Assembly: GCA_016209895.1 (NCBI GenBank)
Contig: JACQVH010000232.1
Coordinates: 1 to 48,480, forward strand
Direction: 5' to 3'
DNA length: 48,480 nt
Origin: Candidatus Hydrogenedentota bacterium
GTDB lineage: Bacteria; Hydrogenedentota; Hydrogenedentia; Hydrogenedentales; SLHB01
Numbering within the stretch: position 1 is the stretch's first letter; each line of letters begins with the position of its first letter. Both the position numbers and the translations under genes were made by a program. Shown here one piece after another: positions 16,429-24,583 of the stretch. The notes beneath the pieces were generated by a model. That model was not told the DNA's origin and made no database searches. It saw only the letters and a program-made list of their open reading frames with translations.

Positions 16429-16752
16429 ATGGAAAGCAAGACCCCGATGAAGAAGTATTGGTTTGGCAAACGGGCACCGGAGCACGCCGACGCCTGGTAT
16501 GGCTTCTACAAAACTGTCGGAACGCAGGGCGTCCTGGACAAGAAGACCAAGGAATTGATCTCCGTAGCCGCCGGGTCTCTCCTTCGGTGCGAGCACTGCG
16601 TCAAGGCCCACGTGGCAGACGCGCTGCGCGCAGGCGCTACGAAAGAGGAGATTGCCGAGGCACTTACGGTGGCGTCATTGCTCGCCTCCGCAACGCAGTT
16701 GTTCTGGATGGCGCCCCACTTGGAAGAATTGCTCGGCAGCGAGGAAGCGTAA
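16429..16752 (+). CDS. AhpD/carboxymuconolactone decarboxylase-family protein
   Basis: A 107-residue protein with Shine-Dalgarno AAGGAGT (16416-16422) before ATG 16429. It carries the AhpD core: E42, then C54-x2-C57 and H61 in LLRCEHCVKAH. Members of this family act as thiol peroxidase partners or decarboxylases; the CxxC-x3-H form suggests thiol redox activity. It starts 43 bp after the DUF4340 gene and could share its transcript. Full length for single-domain members. Confidence 0.88.
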   Translation: MESKTPMKKYWFGKRAPEHADAWYGFYKTVGTQGVLDKKTKELISVAAGSLLRCEHCVKAHVADALRAGATKEEIAEALTVASLLASATQLFWMAPHLEELLGSEEA

Positions 16753-16925
16753 CGGTCTCTTCTCGCTTCTGCGTCAACCGCATCTTGTACTCGATATCCT
16801 GCACCCCATACTTTCGAGTGTCATCTCCCACCAAGGCGGTCGGCAAGAAACGGTCCCAGCAGGGTAAAATTGAGGTAGAAGACCGATCGTATCCTACAAA
16901 CCGACGGGGGACTTAAGGAGGCCGT

Positions 16926-18005
16926 ATGAATAACGTACAACGAATCTGTCTGGCGATTGTCTACTTCTGGGCGCTGAGTTGCGCCGGCCAGGAATCGGTG
17001 GATCAGTCGCGGCGCAACGCCATCGTTCGCGCCATCGAGCGCGCCGCGCCCGCAGTCGCTACGATTAACGTGGTTGAAATCCAGCGACAGGTCTTGGACC
17101 CCTTGTCCCTCGACTTCTTCAACTTTTTCGACTTTCCGCAGCCGCGGGTACGTGTCCGGGAACGGGCCGTCCAGGGAATTGGGAGCGGCTTCATTTTCGA
17201 CGCACAAGGCCACATCGTAACCAATTATCACGTCGTGAAGGATGCCGATCTGATCGCCTCGGTCACTTTGTCCGACGGTCGAGAACTTGAGGTCGAATTT
17301 GTGGGAGCGGACGAGATTACGGACATCGCCGTCCTGCGCGCGAAAGGGCGGGATTTCCCTTACATTGAACTGGGCGATTCGGACAACTTGCTAATCGGAG
17401 AATGGGTGATCGCCATCGGTAACCCGTTCGGCGGATTAATGACCGACCCCCATCCGTCGGCAAGCGTCGGCGTCGTATCTGCTAATCACCGGCGGGTCAG
17501 TCCGAATATCGGGGGTGGACGACGCCTGTATCAGGACATGATTCAAACGGACGCAGCGATCAACCCGGGCAACAGCGGCGGGCCGCTCGTGAATGCGAAC
17601 GGTCAGGCAGTGGGCGTGAACACCTTTATCATCAGTCAGAGCGGCGGCAGCATCGGGCTGGGCTTCGCGGTTCCCATCAACCGGGTCCGACGCGCGGTCA
17701 ATGAGATCATCCAGAACGGCCGTCGCCGCAATCCTTGGCCCGGTTTTCACGTCGAGACGCTGGACGGGAATCCGGGCACGCGTGGCTGCGTGGTGGTGAA
17801 CATCCTGGAGGGTTCTCCGGCCTATCGGGCCGGTCTCAGACCCGGAGACGTCATAACGACGATCAATGGACAGTCCATCGCAGACGTAAGTGACGTGGAT
17901 TTCGCGATCAAGAGTCTGTTCGTCGGCGATACTGCGACGTTGGAAGTGAGTCGGCAAGGCGCGGGAAAGACGGTTCGTTTCGAGATACGAGAGCTGACGC
18001 GGTGA
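16926..18005 (+). CDS. HtrA/DegP-like serine protease with one PDZ domain
   Basis: A 359-residue exported protease with a strong Shine-Dalgarno (TAAGGAGG just upstream). The signal peptide occupies about residues 1-21. The trypsin-like domain shows the triad H102 (TNYHVV), D133 (TDIAVL) and S217 (GNSGGPLV). A PDZ domain follows from about 272, with GCVVVNILEGSPAYRAGL and PGDVI. DegS-like architecture (one PDZ) points to periplasmic proteolysis, quality control or stress signalling. A 16-residue stretch rich in Phe and Asp (LDFFNFFDFPQPRVRV) lies where Q-linker/LA loops vary. It is apparently monocistronic. Confidence 0.92.
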   Translation: MNNVQRICLAIVYFWALSCAGQESVDQSRRNAIVRAIERAAPAVATINVVEIQRQVLDPLSLDFFNFFDFPQPRVRVRERAVQGIGSGFIFDAQGHIVTNYHVVKDADLIASVTLSDGRELEVEFVGADEITDIAVLRAKGRDFPYIELGDSDNLLIGEWVIAIGNPFGGLMTDPHPSASVGVVSANHRRVSPNIGGGRRLYQDMIQTDAAINPGNSGGPLVNANGQAVGVNTFIISQSGGSIGLGFAVPINRVRRAVNEIIQNGRRRNPWPGFHVETLDGNPGTRGCVVVNILEGSPAYRAGLRPGDVITTINGQSIADVSDVDFAIKSLFVGDTATLEVSRQGAGKTVRFEIRELTR

Positions 18006-18013
18006 GAAGAATT

Positions 18014-18034
18014 GTGAAGGATGAAGGGTGAAGT
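18014..18034. repeat. 7-bp tandem repeat (GTGAAGG-type x3)
   Basis: Consecutive heptamers GTGAAGG, ATGAAGG and GTGAAGT start at 18014, 18021 and 18028, directly after the protease stop. Same periodicity as at 5791, 44952 and 46533. Confidence 0.55.
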
Positions 18035-18074
18035 CGGGGTGGATACAATTCACGATTCTGTCATGCTGATTCCG

Positions 18075-18091
18075 CCCCGCCACGGGCGGGG
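18075..18091 (+). terminator. GC-rich hairpin after the protease gene
   Basis: CCCCGCC (18075-18081) and GGCGGGG (18085-18091) form a perfect 7-bp stem with loop ACG. There is no clear T-run after it, so it may be an mRNA-stabilising hairpin rather than an intrinsic terminator. Confidence 0.4.
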
Positions 18092-18096
18092 ACGAT

Positions 18097-18125
18097 TTGA
18101 CACGAACGGCGATTAATCTTATACA
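18097..18125 (+). promoter_or_regulatory. Strong sigma-70-like promoter for the beta-helix gene
   Basis: TTGACA (18097-18102), a 17-bp spacer and TATACA (18120-18125) sit 30 bp before the ATG at 18155. The match to consensus is near-perfect. Confidence 0.65.
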
Positions 18126-18154
18126 CGCAGCGTTGTGACAATCGAGGAGGAACC

Positions 18155-19510
18155 ATGATACCGAGCGTGATGAGGTGTGTGGTTGCGGTGGGCTTGGTTG
18201 TCTGGGCAGTCCGGGGCTTTGGCGCAAACATTTCGGTCGCGGATTTTCCGAGCGTTCAGGCGGCGTTGGACGCGCATCCCGGACGAATGATTGAAGTGCC
18301 CAGCGGCACGTATGAGATATCCGAGCCGCTTCACTTCGAGACAAACGGCGGCGGCCTGTTCGGCTACGGCACGATCGTTCAGACGAATCCGAACGCACGC
18401 ATCATACAAATTCGCAACGCGTCGGGGGTTCGTATCGTTAACCTGACTTTGACTCGTCCGGAAGGACGCATGGATTGTGCAGCCGAAGCACTGTTTGCGG
18501 AAGAATGCGGGGGACTCGAGGTCCGAGGCGTACGCGTCATAGACAATCGGAGTCAGCGTCCGACCATTTCGTTCGAACGGTGCCACGAGAGCCGGATTCA
18601 AGACTGCGCGGTCAAGAACTATAAGGCATTGGCCATTGATGACCGAACCGAGAGCGACTTGTACGGCTACGCTTTCCATGTGATTGACGGCGTCGGCATT
18701 AACGTTTCTGCCAGCAATGGCATCCAGATATTGAACAATCAGGTGGTGGACCAAAACCTCTTTCCGACGCCCGAAACGAAGGAACGCTATCGTCTGGGTA
18801 CGTTTACGGAAGGGAAGAAGCCTCTAAAGAAAGGCCGGTTGGCGCCGGCTGGGGAGTACGCCAACAATTGGCACCAGGGGTCGGCGATTGTCGTATCGTC
18901 TCCGGAGATCACGAGTCACGTGTTGATCGCCGGAAATTACATTGAGAACGCCGCGCAAGGCATAGACATCCACGCGGACCACGTAACGTGCGCGCACAAT
19001 GTCATCAAATACGCCTTCATCGGTATCAAGTTCATGCACGGCGCTCGAAATGTCATAATCAGTGAGAACAATCTCTCACACAATGATCTCTGGGGCATCG
19101 TGACGTTGCCGGGGACGCTGGCGCATCCCGCCGAAGCCGCGCAGGAAGGCAAACCGGCGCGCGGCCCGAATCTGACCAGCGGAAACGTCATAGCAAACAA
19201 CATTTTTTCGGACTTCGGATTTGGGTACGAGTACTACAATTGGGAGAAAGGCACGCCGGTGGTCATTTGTTTGGATTCAGGTCAACTACCGGAGAATCCG
19301 GTAATGACCGACGTGCTTATTCAAGGCAATATCATCTATGATGCGGGCAAGGATCAGATTCTCGTTGAAGGCGTTCCCACCACGGTGCCGCCTCGATATA
19401 AGTATGCTGTGTACGTGGCGACGAATCCCCCACCGCAGGGTCTACACTTTGCAAATAACCTCTTTCATCCCGGGAGTCTTGGCATCTCCAATGTGGAGTT
19501 GACGCCTTGA
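18155..19510 (+). CDS. Secreted right-handed parallel beta-helix protein
   Basis: A 451-residue protein with a signal peptide (about 1-23, ending FGA) and a purine-rich Shine-Dalgarno just upstream. It opens like pectate-lyase-type helices: FPSVQAALDAHPGRMIEVPSGTYEI. Then come successive coils (VRIVNLTL, VIIVSENNLSHNDLWGI-like turns, SGNVIANNIFSDFGF, DVLIQGNIIYDAGK), the pattern of Pectate_lyase_3 / NosD-like repeats. Such proteins bind or cleave polysaccharides, but no catalytic residues can be assigned. Its stop overlaps or lies just before the UroD-like gene, so the pair is likely cotranscribed. Confidence 0.82.
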   Translation: MIPSVMRCVVAVGLVVWAVRGFGANISVADFPSVQAALDAHPGRMIEVPSGTYEISEPLHFETNGGGLFGYGTIVQTNPNARIIQIRNASGVRIVNLTLTRPEGRMDCAAEALFAEECGGLEVRGVRVIDNRSQRPTISFERCHESRIQDCAVKNYKALAIDDRTESDLYGYAFHVIDGVGINVSASNGIQILNNQVVDQNLFPTPETKERYRLGTFTEGKKPLKKGRLAPAGEYANNWHQGSAIVVSSPEITSHVLIAGNYIENAAQGIDIHADHVTCAHNVIKYAFIGIKFMHGARNVIISENNLSHNDLWGIVTLPGTLAHPAEAAQEGKPARGPNLTSGNVIANNIFSDFGFGYEYYNWEKGTPVVICLDSGQLPENPVMTDVLIQGNIIYDAGKDQILVEGVPTTVPPRYKYAVYVATNPPPQGLHFANNLFHPGSLGISNVELTP

Positions 19511-19527
19511 CAAACGAGCGGCCGACG

Positions 19528-20643
19528 ATGACGGAACGAGAAAACTGGCTGCGCGCGGTCGAATTCCGGTGTCCGCTATGGATACCTTGCGGTGTGGGCT
19601 TCTCCCCGTTGACGTGGCACGTCCATCGGGAGCGATTGGTAGAGGTTTGTCTGAGGCATCCGCTCCTGTTCCCCGAGTTCCAGGCACAGCAGGTGAAATT
19701 CGACGAGTTCGGCCCCGTCTATCGCGCGGGCGAGTATTTTCGCGACAACTGGGGGTGCCTTTGGTACAACTCGATCGGCGGACTCGAGGGCCAGGTTGTA
19801 GAACATCCACTGGCACGTTGGGACGCCCTGGAAGGGTATCTGCCTCCCGACCCCAAGAAACTCTCTGAACGGGGTGACCGCGATTGGGCGAAGATACGCG
19901 AAAGGGCCGCCGCTGCCAAGCAAAAAGGTGACCGTGTGTCCGGCGACGGCGAACGCCTGTTCGACCGACTCTATTTCCTGCGCGGGTTCGAAAACCTGAT
20001 GCTGGACATCGCCACCGACGATCCACATCTGCCGGCGCTCATCGCCATGCTTACGGAGTACGAGATGGAATTGATCGGGCTGTGGCTGGAACTGGGCGTG
20101 GATATCATGTCGTTTCACACCGACATCGGAACGCAACGCGCCCTGATGATTAGCCCGGAAAAGTTCCGTCAGTACATTAAGCCGATGTACATGCAGTTGT
20201 TTCAGAGGTGTCGCAAAGCGGGCGTGCATGTCTATCTGTCTTCGGACGGAAACCTTCTTTCGATCATTGACGATCTCGTCGAGTGCGGGGTCTCGGCGCA
20301 TGACCCCCAAGTCCGCGCCAACTCCATCGAGGGCATTGTGCGCTGCTACAAAGGCCGCCTCTGCGCCAACGTTGACCTGGACCGTCAGATGTTCGCGTTC
20401 TGTAGTCCCGAGGACGTTTATCGGCACGTCGAGGAAGTTGTGGAAGCCATGTTTGATCCGCGCGGGGGCCTCATGGTCTCCGGTTCCGTGTGGGACGGCA
20501 ACACTCCCATTGAAAACATCGAGGCTCTGTGTAGTGCGGTCGAGGATTTCTGCCTTAAGGGACGACGGACGGTCACGAGCGACGGCCCGTCGAGCCACTT
20601 GCTACTTGCCGCAACAGAACGCCCAATTCCGACCATTCGCTGA
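19528..20643 (+). CDS. Uroporphyrinogen decarboxylase (URO-D) superfamily protein
   Basis: A 371-residue protein. ATG 19528 gives MTERENWLRAVEF, the usual start of these proteins; a TTG at 19507 overlaps the previous stop (TTGA) and is an alternative. The chain matches the COG0407-type layout: the N-terminal ENWLRA helix, LMLDIATDDPHLPALIAMLT, WLELGVDIMSFHTDIGTQ, MISPEKFRQYIKPMYMQLF and a C-terminal PRGGLMVSGSVWDGNTP. This branch is abundant in Hydrogenedentes/PVC genomes outside haem operons and includes corrinoid methyltransferases. No haem genes are nearby, so I do not call it hemE. The 3-prime end overlaps the convergent HAD gene by 71 bp. Confidence 0.78.
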   Translation: MTERENWLRAVEFRCPLWIPCGVGFSPLTWHVHRERLVEVCLRHPLLFPEFQAQQVKFDEFGPVYRAGEYFRDNWGCLWYNSIGGLEGQVVEHPLARWDALEGYLPPDPKKLSERGDRDWAKIRERAAAAKQKGDRVSGDGERLFDRLYFLRGFENLMLDIATDDPHLPALIAMLTEYEMELIGLWLELGVDIMSFHTDIGTQRALMISPEKFRQYIKPMYMQLFQRCRKAGVHVYLSSDGNLLSIIDDLVECGVSAHDPQVRANSIEGIVRCYKGRLCANVDLDRQMFAFCSPEDVYRHVEEVVEAMFDPRGGLMVSGSVWDGNTPIENIEALCSAVEDFCLKGRRTVTSDGPSSHLLLAATERPIPTIR

Positions 20644-21304
20644 TGGTCGCATCAGGGAGTGGCTCGGAAGAAGGCGCTCGGTCCGGATTGTACCAGATGG
20701 CCGTCATGCCGACGCTCTGGGCGCCCGCGATATCGTGTTTCAGCGAGTCACCCACGAACCAGACGTGTTGGGGCTCAACTCCCAGCTTGGCCGCGGCAGT
20801 CAGGAAGAGCTGTGAATGCGGTTTGCGCAGTCCGTAGTCCGCGCTGGACATGACGAATCCGAAGCGCGTGGACAGTTCGTGGTGAGAAAGCTCCCAAGCC
20901 AGAGTTTCCTGGGAAAACATGGAATTGCTGAGTACTGCGATGGGAAGGCCGCGTCCGGCGAGGGCATCAAGCGTTTCGTAAATGCCCGGTGTTGGCGACA
21001 TGCGGGTGGAGGACTTCCAGAATTCAAGTTCCAGTTCCACCGGGGACAGCGCGAACGTGATTCCCAGGCGTTCATACAGCAGTCGCGCAAATTGCCGACA
21101 GGAAAGCTCCATCATCGCAGACTCCCGTTGGGGCAGCACGACGGCGTACAGTTCGTCGGCGGCGCGGGTGAGCGTTTCGAGGCATACACCGTGATGGTTC
21201 TCGGAAAGCTCCAACATGCGGCGGCGTCCGGCGGTCATGTCGAAATCTTCTTCCCGCAAGACGGTATTTCCGAGATCGAAGAGAACAGCCTTGGGTGGAA
21301 TCAT
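20573..21304 (-). CDS. HAD-superfamily hydrolase
   Basis: A 243-residue HAD hydrolase, subfamily I. Motif I is FDLGNT (nucleophile D10; the second Asp is Gly, as in YihX-type DLGN enzymes). A helical cap follows. Motif II is VLSNS, motif III the Lys in GLRKPHSQLF and motif IV FVGDSLKHDIAGA. The likely activity is phosphatase on a small metabolite; the substrate is unknown. It is the last gene after the TPR gene (24-bp gap), and its final 23 codons run antisense to the end of the UroD-like gene. Confidence 0.85.
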   Translation of the reverse strand: MIPPKAVLFDLGNTVLREEDFDMTAGRRRMLELSENHHGVCLETLTRAADELYAVVLPQRESAMMELSCRQFARLLYERLGITFALSPVELELEFWKSSTRMSPTPGIYETLDALAGRGLPIAVLSNSMFSQETLAWELSHHELSTRFGFVMSSADYGLRKPHSQLFLTAAAKLGVEPQHVWFVGDSLKHDIAGAQSVGMTAIWYNPDRAPSSEPLPDATISEWSELGVLLRQVASGSTGRRS

Positions 21305-21328
21305 TGGCGTTGTATCCTGCTGAAAGGT

Positions 21329-22183
21329 TCATTGGGTTTGCACCAGTTTGCGGAATTCAGCGTCAGCTCGGAGCGCTTCGAGATCCTTGTCTTCCAACGC
21401 TTCGAGACGGAACGCATCGTCGAGTTCGATGGCTTTTCTCAGATATTCGAGGGCTTCCGTCTTTTGCTTCCGGATGCTGCTCAAGCATGCGAGATTGAAA
21501 TACGGCGCCGGATGGCCAGGGTCTAGTTCGAGCGCCTTGCGATAGGCGGCTTCGGCTTCAGCGTAGCGGCGCCGGGCCACCAGCAGATTGCCATAATTAT
21601 TTTGTGTGGCGAGACTTTCCGGATCAAGTGAAAGCGCGGTCCGTGCCTCTCGTTCCGCGTCCTCTAGTTTCCCCTCTTTGCGATACAAGATGGCCAAATC
21701 GTTGTGCGGCCGACTCCATTTCGGGTCGAGGTCCATGGCCTTGTGAAAAGAGGTCTCGGCCTCAGTTTTGCGCCCGGTCTCGTAGAGCACGATGCCGAGC
21801 ACGTTGTGGGGCCAATTCCAGTCCGGCTTCAGCGCTATCGCCTTGCGCAAAGCCTGCTCAGACGCTTCCAGCTTCCCCTGCGCGTGAGAACGCAGTGCCA
21901 GGGCGTAGTAGCCTTCAGCGGAATCCAGACGGCCTTGTTCGACCAAAGTCGCCACGGCAGCCACGGTGGCCTGGGTCGGCTTGCGACGCACTTGGGCGTC
22001 TTTGGTCAATTGCGCCCGCATGATGGCGACCAACTCTTCCGGAGTGCGCGACGCGGTACCCAGATTTGAATCGGCCTGTCGGGCCTCCGTGACCGAAATT
22101 TTCTTCGTCCGCAATTCACGGAGCCCAAAGACGATCATCGTTACTAAGACCAAGCCGGCGGTAATGTACCAAACTGTGCGCAT
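21329..22183 (-). CDS. Membrane-anchored TPR protein
   Basis: A 284-residue protein. An N-terminal helix (about 5-22, WYITAGLVLVTMIVFGL) anchors it. From about residue 70 there are around six tetratricopeptide repeats, for example GYYALALRSHAQGKLEASEQ, PHNDLAILYRKEGKLEDAER and TQNNYGNLLVARRRYAEAEA. Such proteins act as periplasmic or membrane scaffolds. The start is ATG 22183. It lies 24 bp upstream of the HAD gene on the same strand and is probably cotranscribed. Confidence 0.85.
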   Translation of the reverse strand: MRTVWYITAGLVLVTMIVFGLRELRTKKISVTEARQADSNLGTASRTPEELVAIMRAQLTKDAQVRRKPTQATVAAVATLVEQGRLDSAEGYYALALRSHAQGKLEASEQALRKAIALKPDWNWPHNVLGIVLYETGRKTEAETSFHKAMDLDPKWSRPHNDLAILYRKEGKLEDAEREARTALSLDPESLATQNNYGNLLVARRRYAEAEAAYRKALELDPGHPAPYFNLACLSSIRKQKTEALEYLRKAIELDDAFRLEALEDKDLEALRADAEFRKLVQTQ

Positions 22184-22335
22184 CCAGCTAGAAATCCATC
22201 CTCAGGCTACGTAAGAATAGCATGCCAATACTGCGCCACGCGATGTCGGGGACAACGGATTGGATGGTATTCACTGGAAGTTCCCGTGTTCGAGCTTATT
22301 GCGCCACGTTGAAGAGAATATCCCTTCGACATCTT

Positions 22336-23217
22336 TCACGCGGACTTAGTGGAGAGTTTCCGGAGTTGCGGATAACGTTCGACGAGTGAGTCTGGCACCA
22401 CAGCGGCTGGTTGGCCCAGAGCGTCCCGGAGTTCGAAGGCATTTACCACGGCCTGGCCACGGTAGTGGTTGTTGGTGATCACGTAGACTTCGTCGGCCAA
22501 TGCGCGGATGCGCTCGATCTTTTCAATCCAGGCCTTCAATTCTTCCGGCGTGTACAGATAGTCGTACCGCTCATCGCGTCCCGCGTCCTCGCGAAACCAG
22601 TCGTCCGCGTTGCGCCCGTGCAGGCGCACGTACCCCACGCGCGACGTAACCTCGGCAGTCGGCTTCAACGAGCCGCTGAACAAGGGTTGATCAATATTAC
22701 AGAACGCGACTCGCCGCTCCCGCAATCCATCAAACACTTCCGGCCGGTTCCAGGAGGCATGGCGGATTTCGAGGGCAAGCGGGTACTGCGAGAACTCCTC
22801 CAGCACGCGTGCAAGCCAAGGCCGATTCTCCACCGTCCGCTTAAAACTCCACGGAAACTGGATGAGGAGCGCGCCCAGTTTACCGGAATCGCACAACGGC
22901 GCGAGACCCTCACGGACCTGCTGAATTTCGTCCCCGGACGGCCACGTGTCACGCTCGTGCGTGAATCGTTGCCAGAGCTTGGCGGTAAACCTGAAATTAG
23001 CGTTTCCGGAGACTCTCTGCACCCAGGAAGTGCTGTGGCGGGGATTCACAGGGCGATAGAAGGTCGTGTTAATCTCGACGGTGTCAAAGAATTGACAGAG
23101 GTACGTTAATGGATGTACGCGGGCCGGCATGGCCGGGGGATAGACGATACCTTTCCAGTCCTCATACGACCAGCCGGCCGGCCCGACGCGAACTGCTTCT
23201 ACCTTGTGCAGACCCAA
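22336..23217 (-). CDS. DUF72 (YecE-like) domain protein
   Basis: A 293-residue TIM-barrel-like protein of the DUF72 family. It shows VGPAGWSYEDWKGIVYPP near the start, EINTTFYRPVNP, FRFTAKLWQRFTHER, LALEIRHASW, and near the C-terminus VYVITNNHYRGQAVVNAFEL. The start seems to be TTG at 23217 with a weak Shine-Dalgarno; no ATG fits the conserved N-terminus better. The family is widespread and its biochemical role is unproven. Confidence 0.88.
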   Translation of the reverse strand: MGLHKVEAVRVGPAGWSYEDWKGIVYPPAMPARVHPLTYLCQFFDTVEINTTFYRPVNPRHSTSWVQRVSGNANFRFTAKLWQRFTHERDTWPSGDEIQQVREGLAPLCDSGKLGALLIQFPWSFKRTVENRPWLARVLEEFSQYPLALEIRHASWNRPEVFDGLRERRVAFCNIDQPLFSGSLKPTAEVTSRVGYVRLHGRNADDWFREDAGRDERYDYLYTPEELKAWIEKIERIRALADEVYVITNNHYRGQAVVNAFELRDALGQPAAVVPDSLVERYPQLRKLSTKSA

Positions 23218-23262
23218 ATCCTATTTGAAGTCAGAACTCAAACCGGTCAACTCCGAACCGCC

Positions 23263-23787
23263 CTATTCTTTCTTCTCCTCCTTCTTTCCTACGCCGGCGG
23301 GTGCTGGGGACGCGGCCGCCGGAGCCGGCGCAGCCGCGGGTGCGGAAGCGGCAGGCTTCTCCTCGGCCGCCTTGCCGGTTTCAATCTTGCTTACTGAGAT
23401 TTTGCCCTCGTCCGAATTCACCATACCCATCACGCAAACGGATTCGTTCGCTTGGCCCGCCGCCAGCTTCTTACCTTCTTCATTCGCAGCATAATGAAGC
23501 ATCTTACCGGCCATGTCGGCTATCTCATTGCCCGATCCATCCTTCGCGCTCGATACCTTCAGCACGTTGTGCCCTTTGCCGGCCTCTGTCTTACAAGCAG
23601 AGCACGGTTCGTTCTTGCCTGTCACGGTCGCCTCGATACCGCCTTTTTCCGCCTTTTTCTCGGCCTTCTTCTCCGGCGACATCTTCGGCGCGGCCGTCGG
23701 TTGATCGGCCGCGTACACTAAGCCGGCATAGCCAAGCACTGCGACAACAACTGTCAATCCAATGATCAATGTCACCTGCCTGTTCAT
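23263..23787 (-). CDS. Secreted CxxC protein, copy 1 (unrecognised family)
   Basis: A 174-residue exported protein. ATG 23787 has an excellent Shine-Dalgarno (AAAAGGAGGA); a ten-codon upstream extension is rejected. A signal peptide spans about 1-26 (ending VYA). The mature domain (50-138) holds EPCSACKTEAGK (C62, C65), a third Cys at 118, and a strand pattern IEATVTGKN...NVLKVSSAKD...GKMLHYAANEEGKKLAAG...MGMVNSDEGKISVSKI that resembles a small OB-like barrel. The tail is Ala/Pro-rich and ends KKEEKKE. It is a close paralogue of the next gene. CxxC may bind haem, metal or serve redox. I do not recognise the family. Confidence 0.7.
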   Translation of the reverse strand: MNRQVTLIIGLTVVVAVLGYAGLVYAADQPTAAPKMSPEKKAEKKAEKGGIEATVTGKNEPCSACKTEAGKGHNVLKVSSAKDGSGNEIADMAGKMLHYAANEEGKKLAAGQANESVCVMGMVNSDEGKISVSKIETGKAAEEKPAASAPAAAPAPAAASPAPAGVGKKEEKKE

Positions 23788-23964
23788 TGCTGTCCTCCTT
23801 TTTTTGGGGCAGTCCATGCGTTATTCGAAGAGTCAGCCCGGAACTCGACGAATTCTCATTATTTTATCTTTTATCGGCGATGGCGTCAATGGGATTCTCA
23901 CTCCCGTTGGCACGACTAGCACTCGACCACCCACGACAAAACCGCTTGTGGATTGGCGGCATCG

Positions 23965-24504
23965 CTATTCCTTCTTCTCGTCTTTCTTCTCGTCTTTCTT
24001 TTCGGCGACCCGGGCGGAAGCGGCGGCCCGGGGGCTCGGTGAAGGAATGGGGCTAGGGGCAGAAGCGGCGCCTGCCGATTCCTCGGTTTTAGGCTTACCG
24101 ATCTGGCTGATGGCAATCTTGCCTTCTTCCACACTGACCATACCAATCACGGTAAGAATTTGGTCCGCTTGGCCTGCGGCCAGCTTCTTGCCTTCGGCGT
24201 TGTCGGTGTAATGTAGTATCTTTCCTTTTAACTCGGCAATTTCCTTGGTGTCTGCATCTTGCGCGCTGGATACTCGCAACACATTGTGCTGCGGCTTTCC
24301 AGCTTCGACCGGGCACGTGGTACAAGCTTCATTCGTTCCGGTGACCATCGCCTGTATGGCTGACTTCTCAGCCTTTTTTTCCTCCTTCATCGGCGACGCC
24401 GCCTTGGGCGCCGGGGTTTGTTCCTCGGCGTAGACCCGCGCGGTCCCGGTCACCAGTGCGACAATAACGCCCATACCAATGAGATACTTTATTCTCGTAT
24501 TCAT
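23965..24504 (-). CDS. Secreted CxxC protein, copy 2 (unrecognised family)
   Basis: A 179-residue paralogue of the preceding protein. Signal peptide about 1-26; domain 47-136 with EACTTCPVEAGK (C61, C64), NVLRVSSAQD, GKILHYTDNAEGKKLAAG and GMVSVEEGKIAISQI; then an Ala/Ser/Pro tail ending in repeated KKDE units. The third Cys of copy 1 is absent here. The 177-bp gap between the copies has no gene. Tandem duplication with conserved CxxC and divergent tails suggests two envelope proteins with related but distinct partners. Confidence 0.7.
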   Translation of the reverse strand: MNTRIKYLIGMGVIVALVTGTARVYAEEQTPAPKAASPMKEEKKAEKSAIQAMVTGTNEACTTCPVEAGKPQHNVLRVSSAQDADTKEIAELKGKILHYTDNAEGKKLAAGQADQILTVIGMVSVEEGKIAISQIGKPKTEESAGAASAPSPIPSPSPRAAASARVAEKKDEKKDEKKE

Positions 24505-24583
24505 CGTGGTTGCTCCTCTTTAGACATCAGTTGAAACATCTGTGAGTTGACCCTACAATCCCCGAGCAGGGGAGAATCTTTCC

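Noticed and set aside
19528..20643. Annotation of the UroD-like gene as hemE
   Set aside because: No haem genes nearby, the divergence from classical HemE is large and the family includes corrinoid methyltransferases; only the superfamily can be supported.
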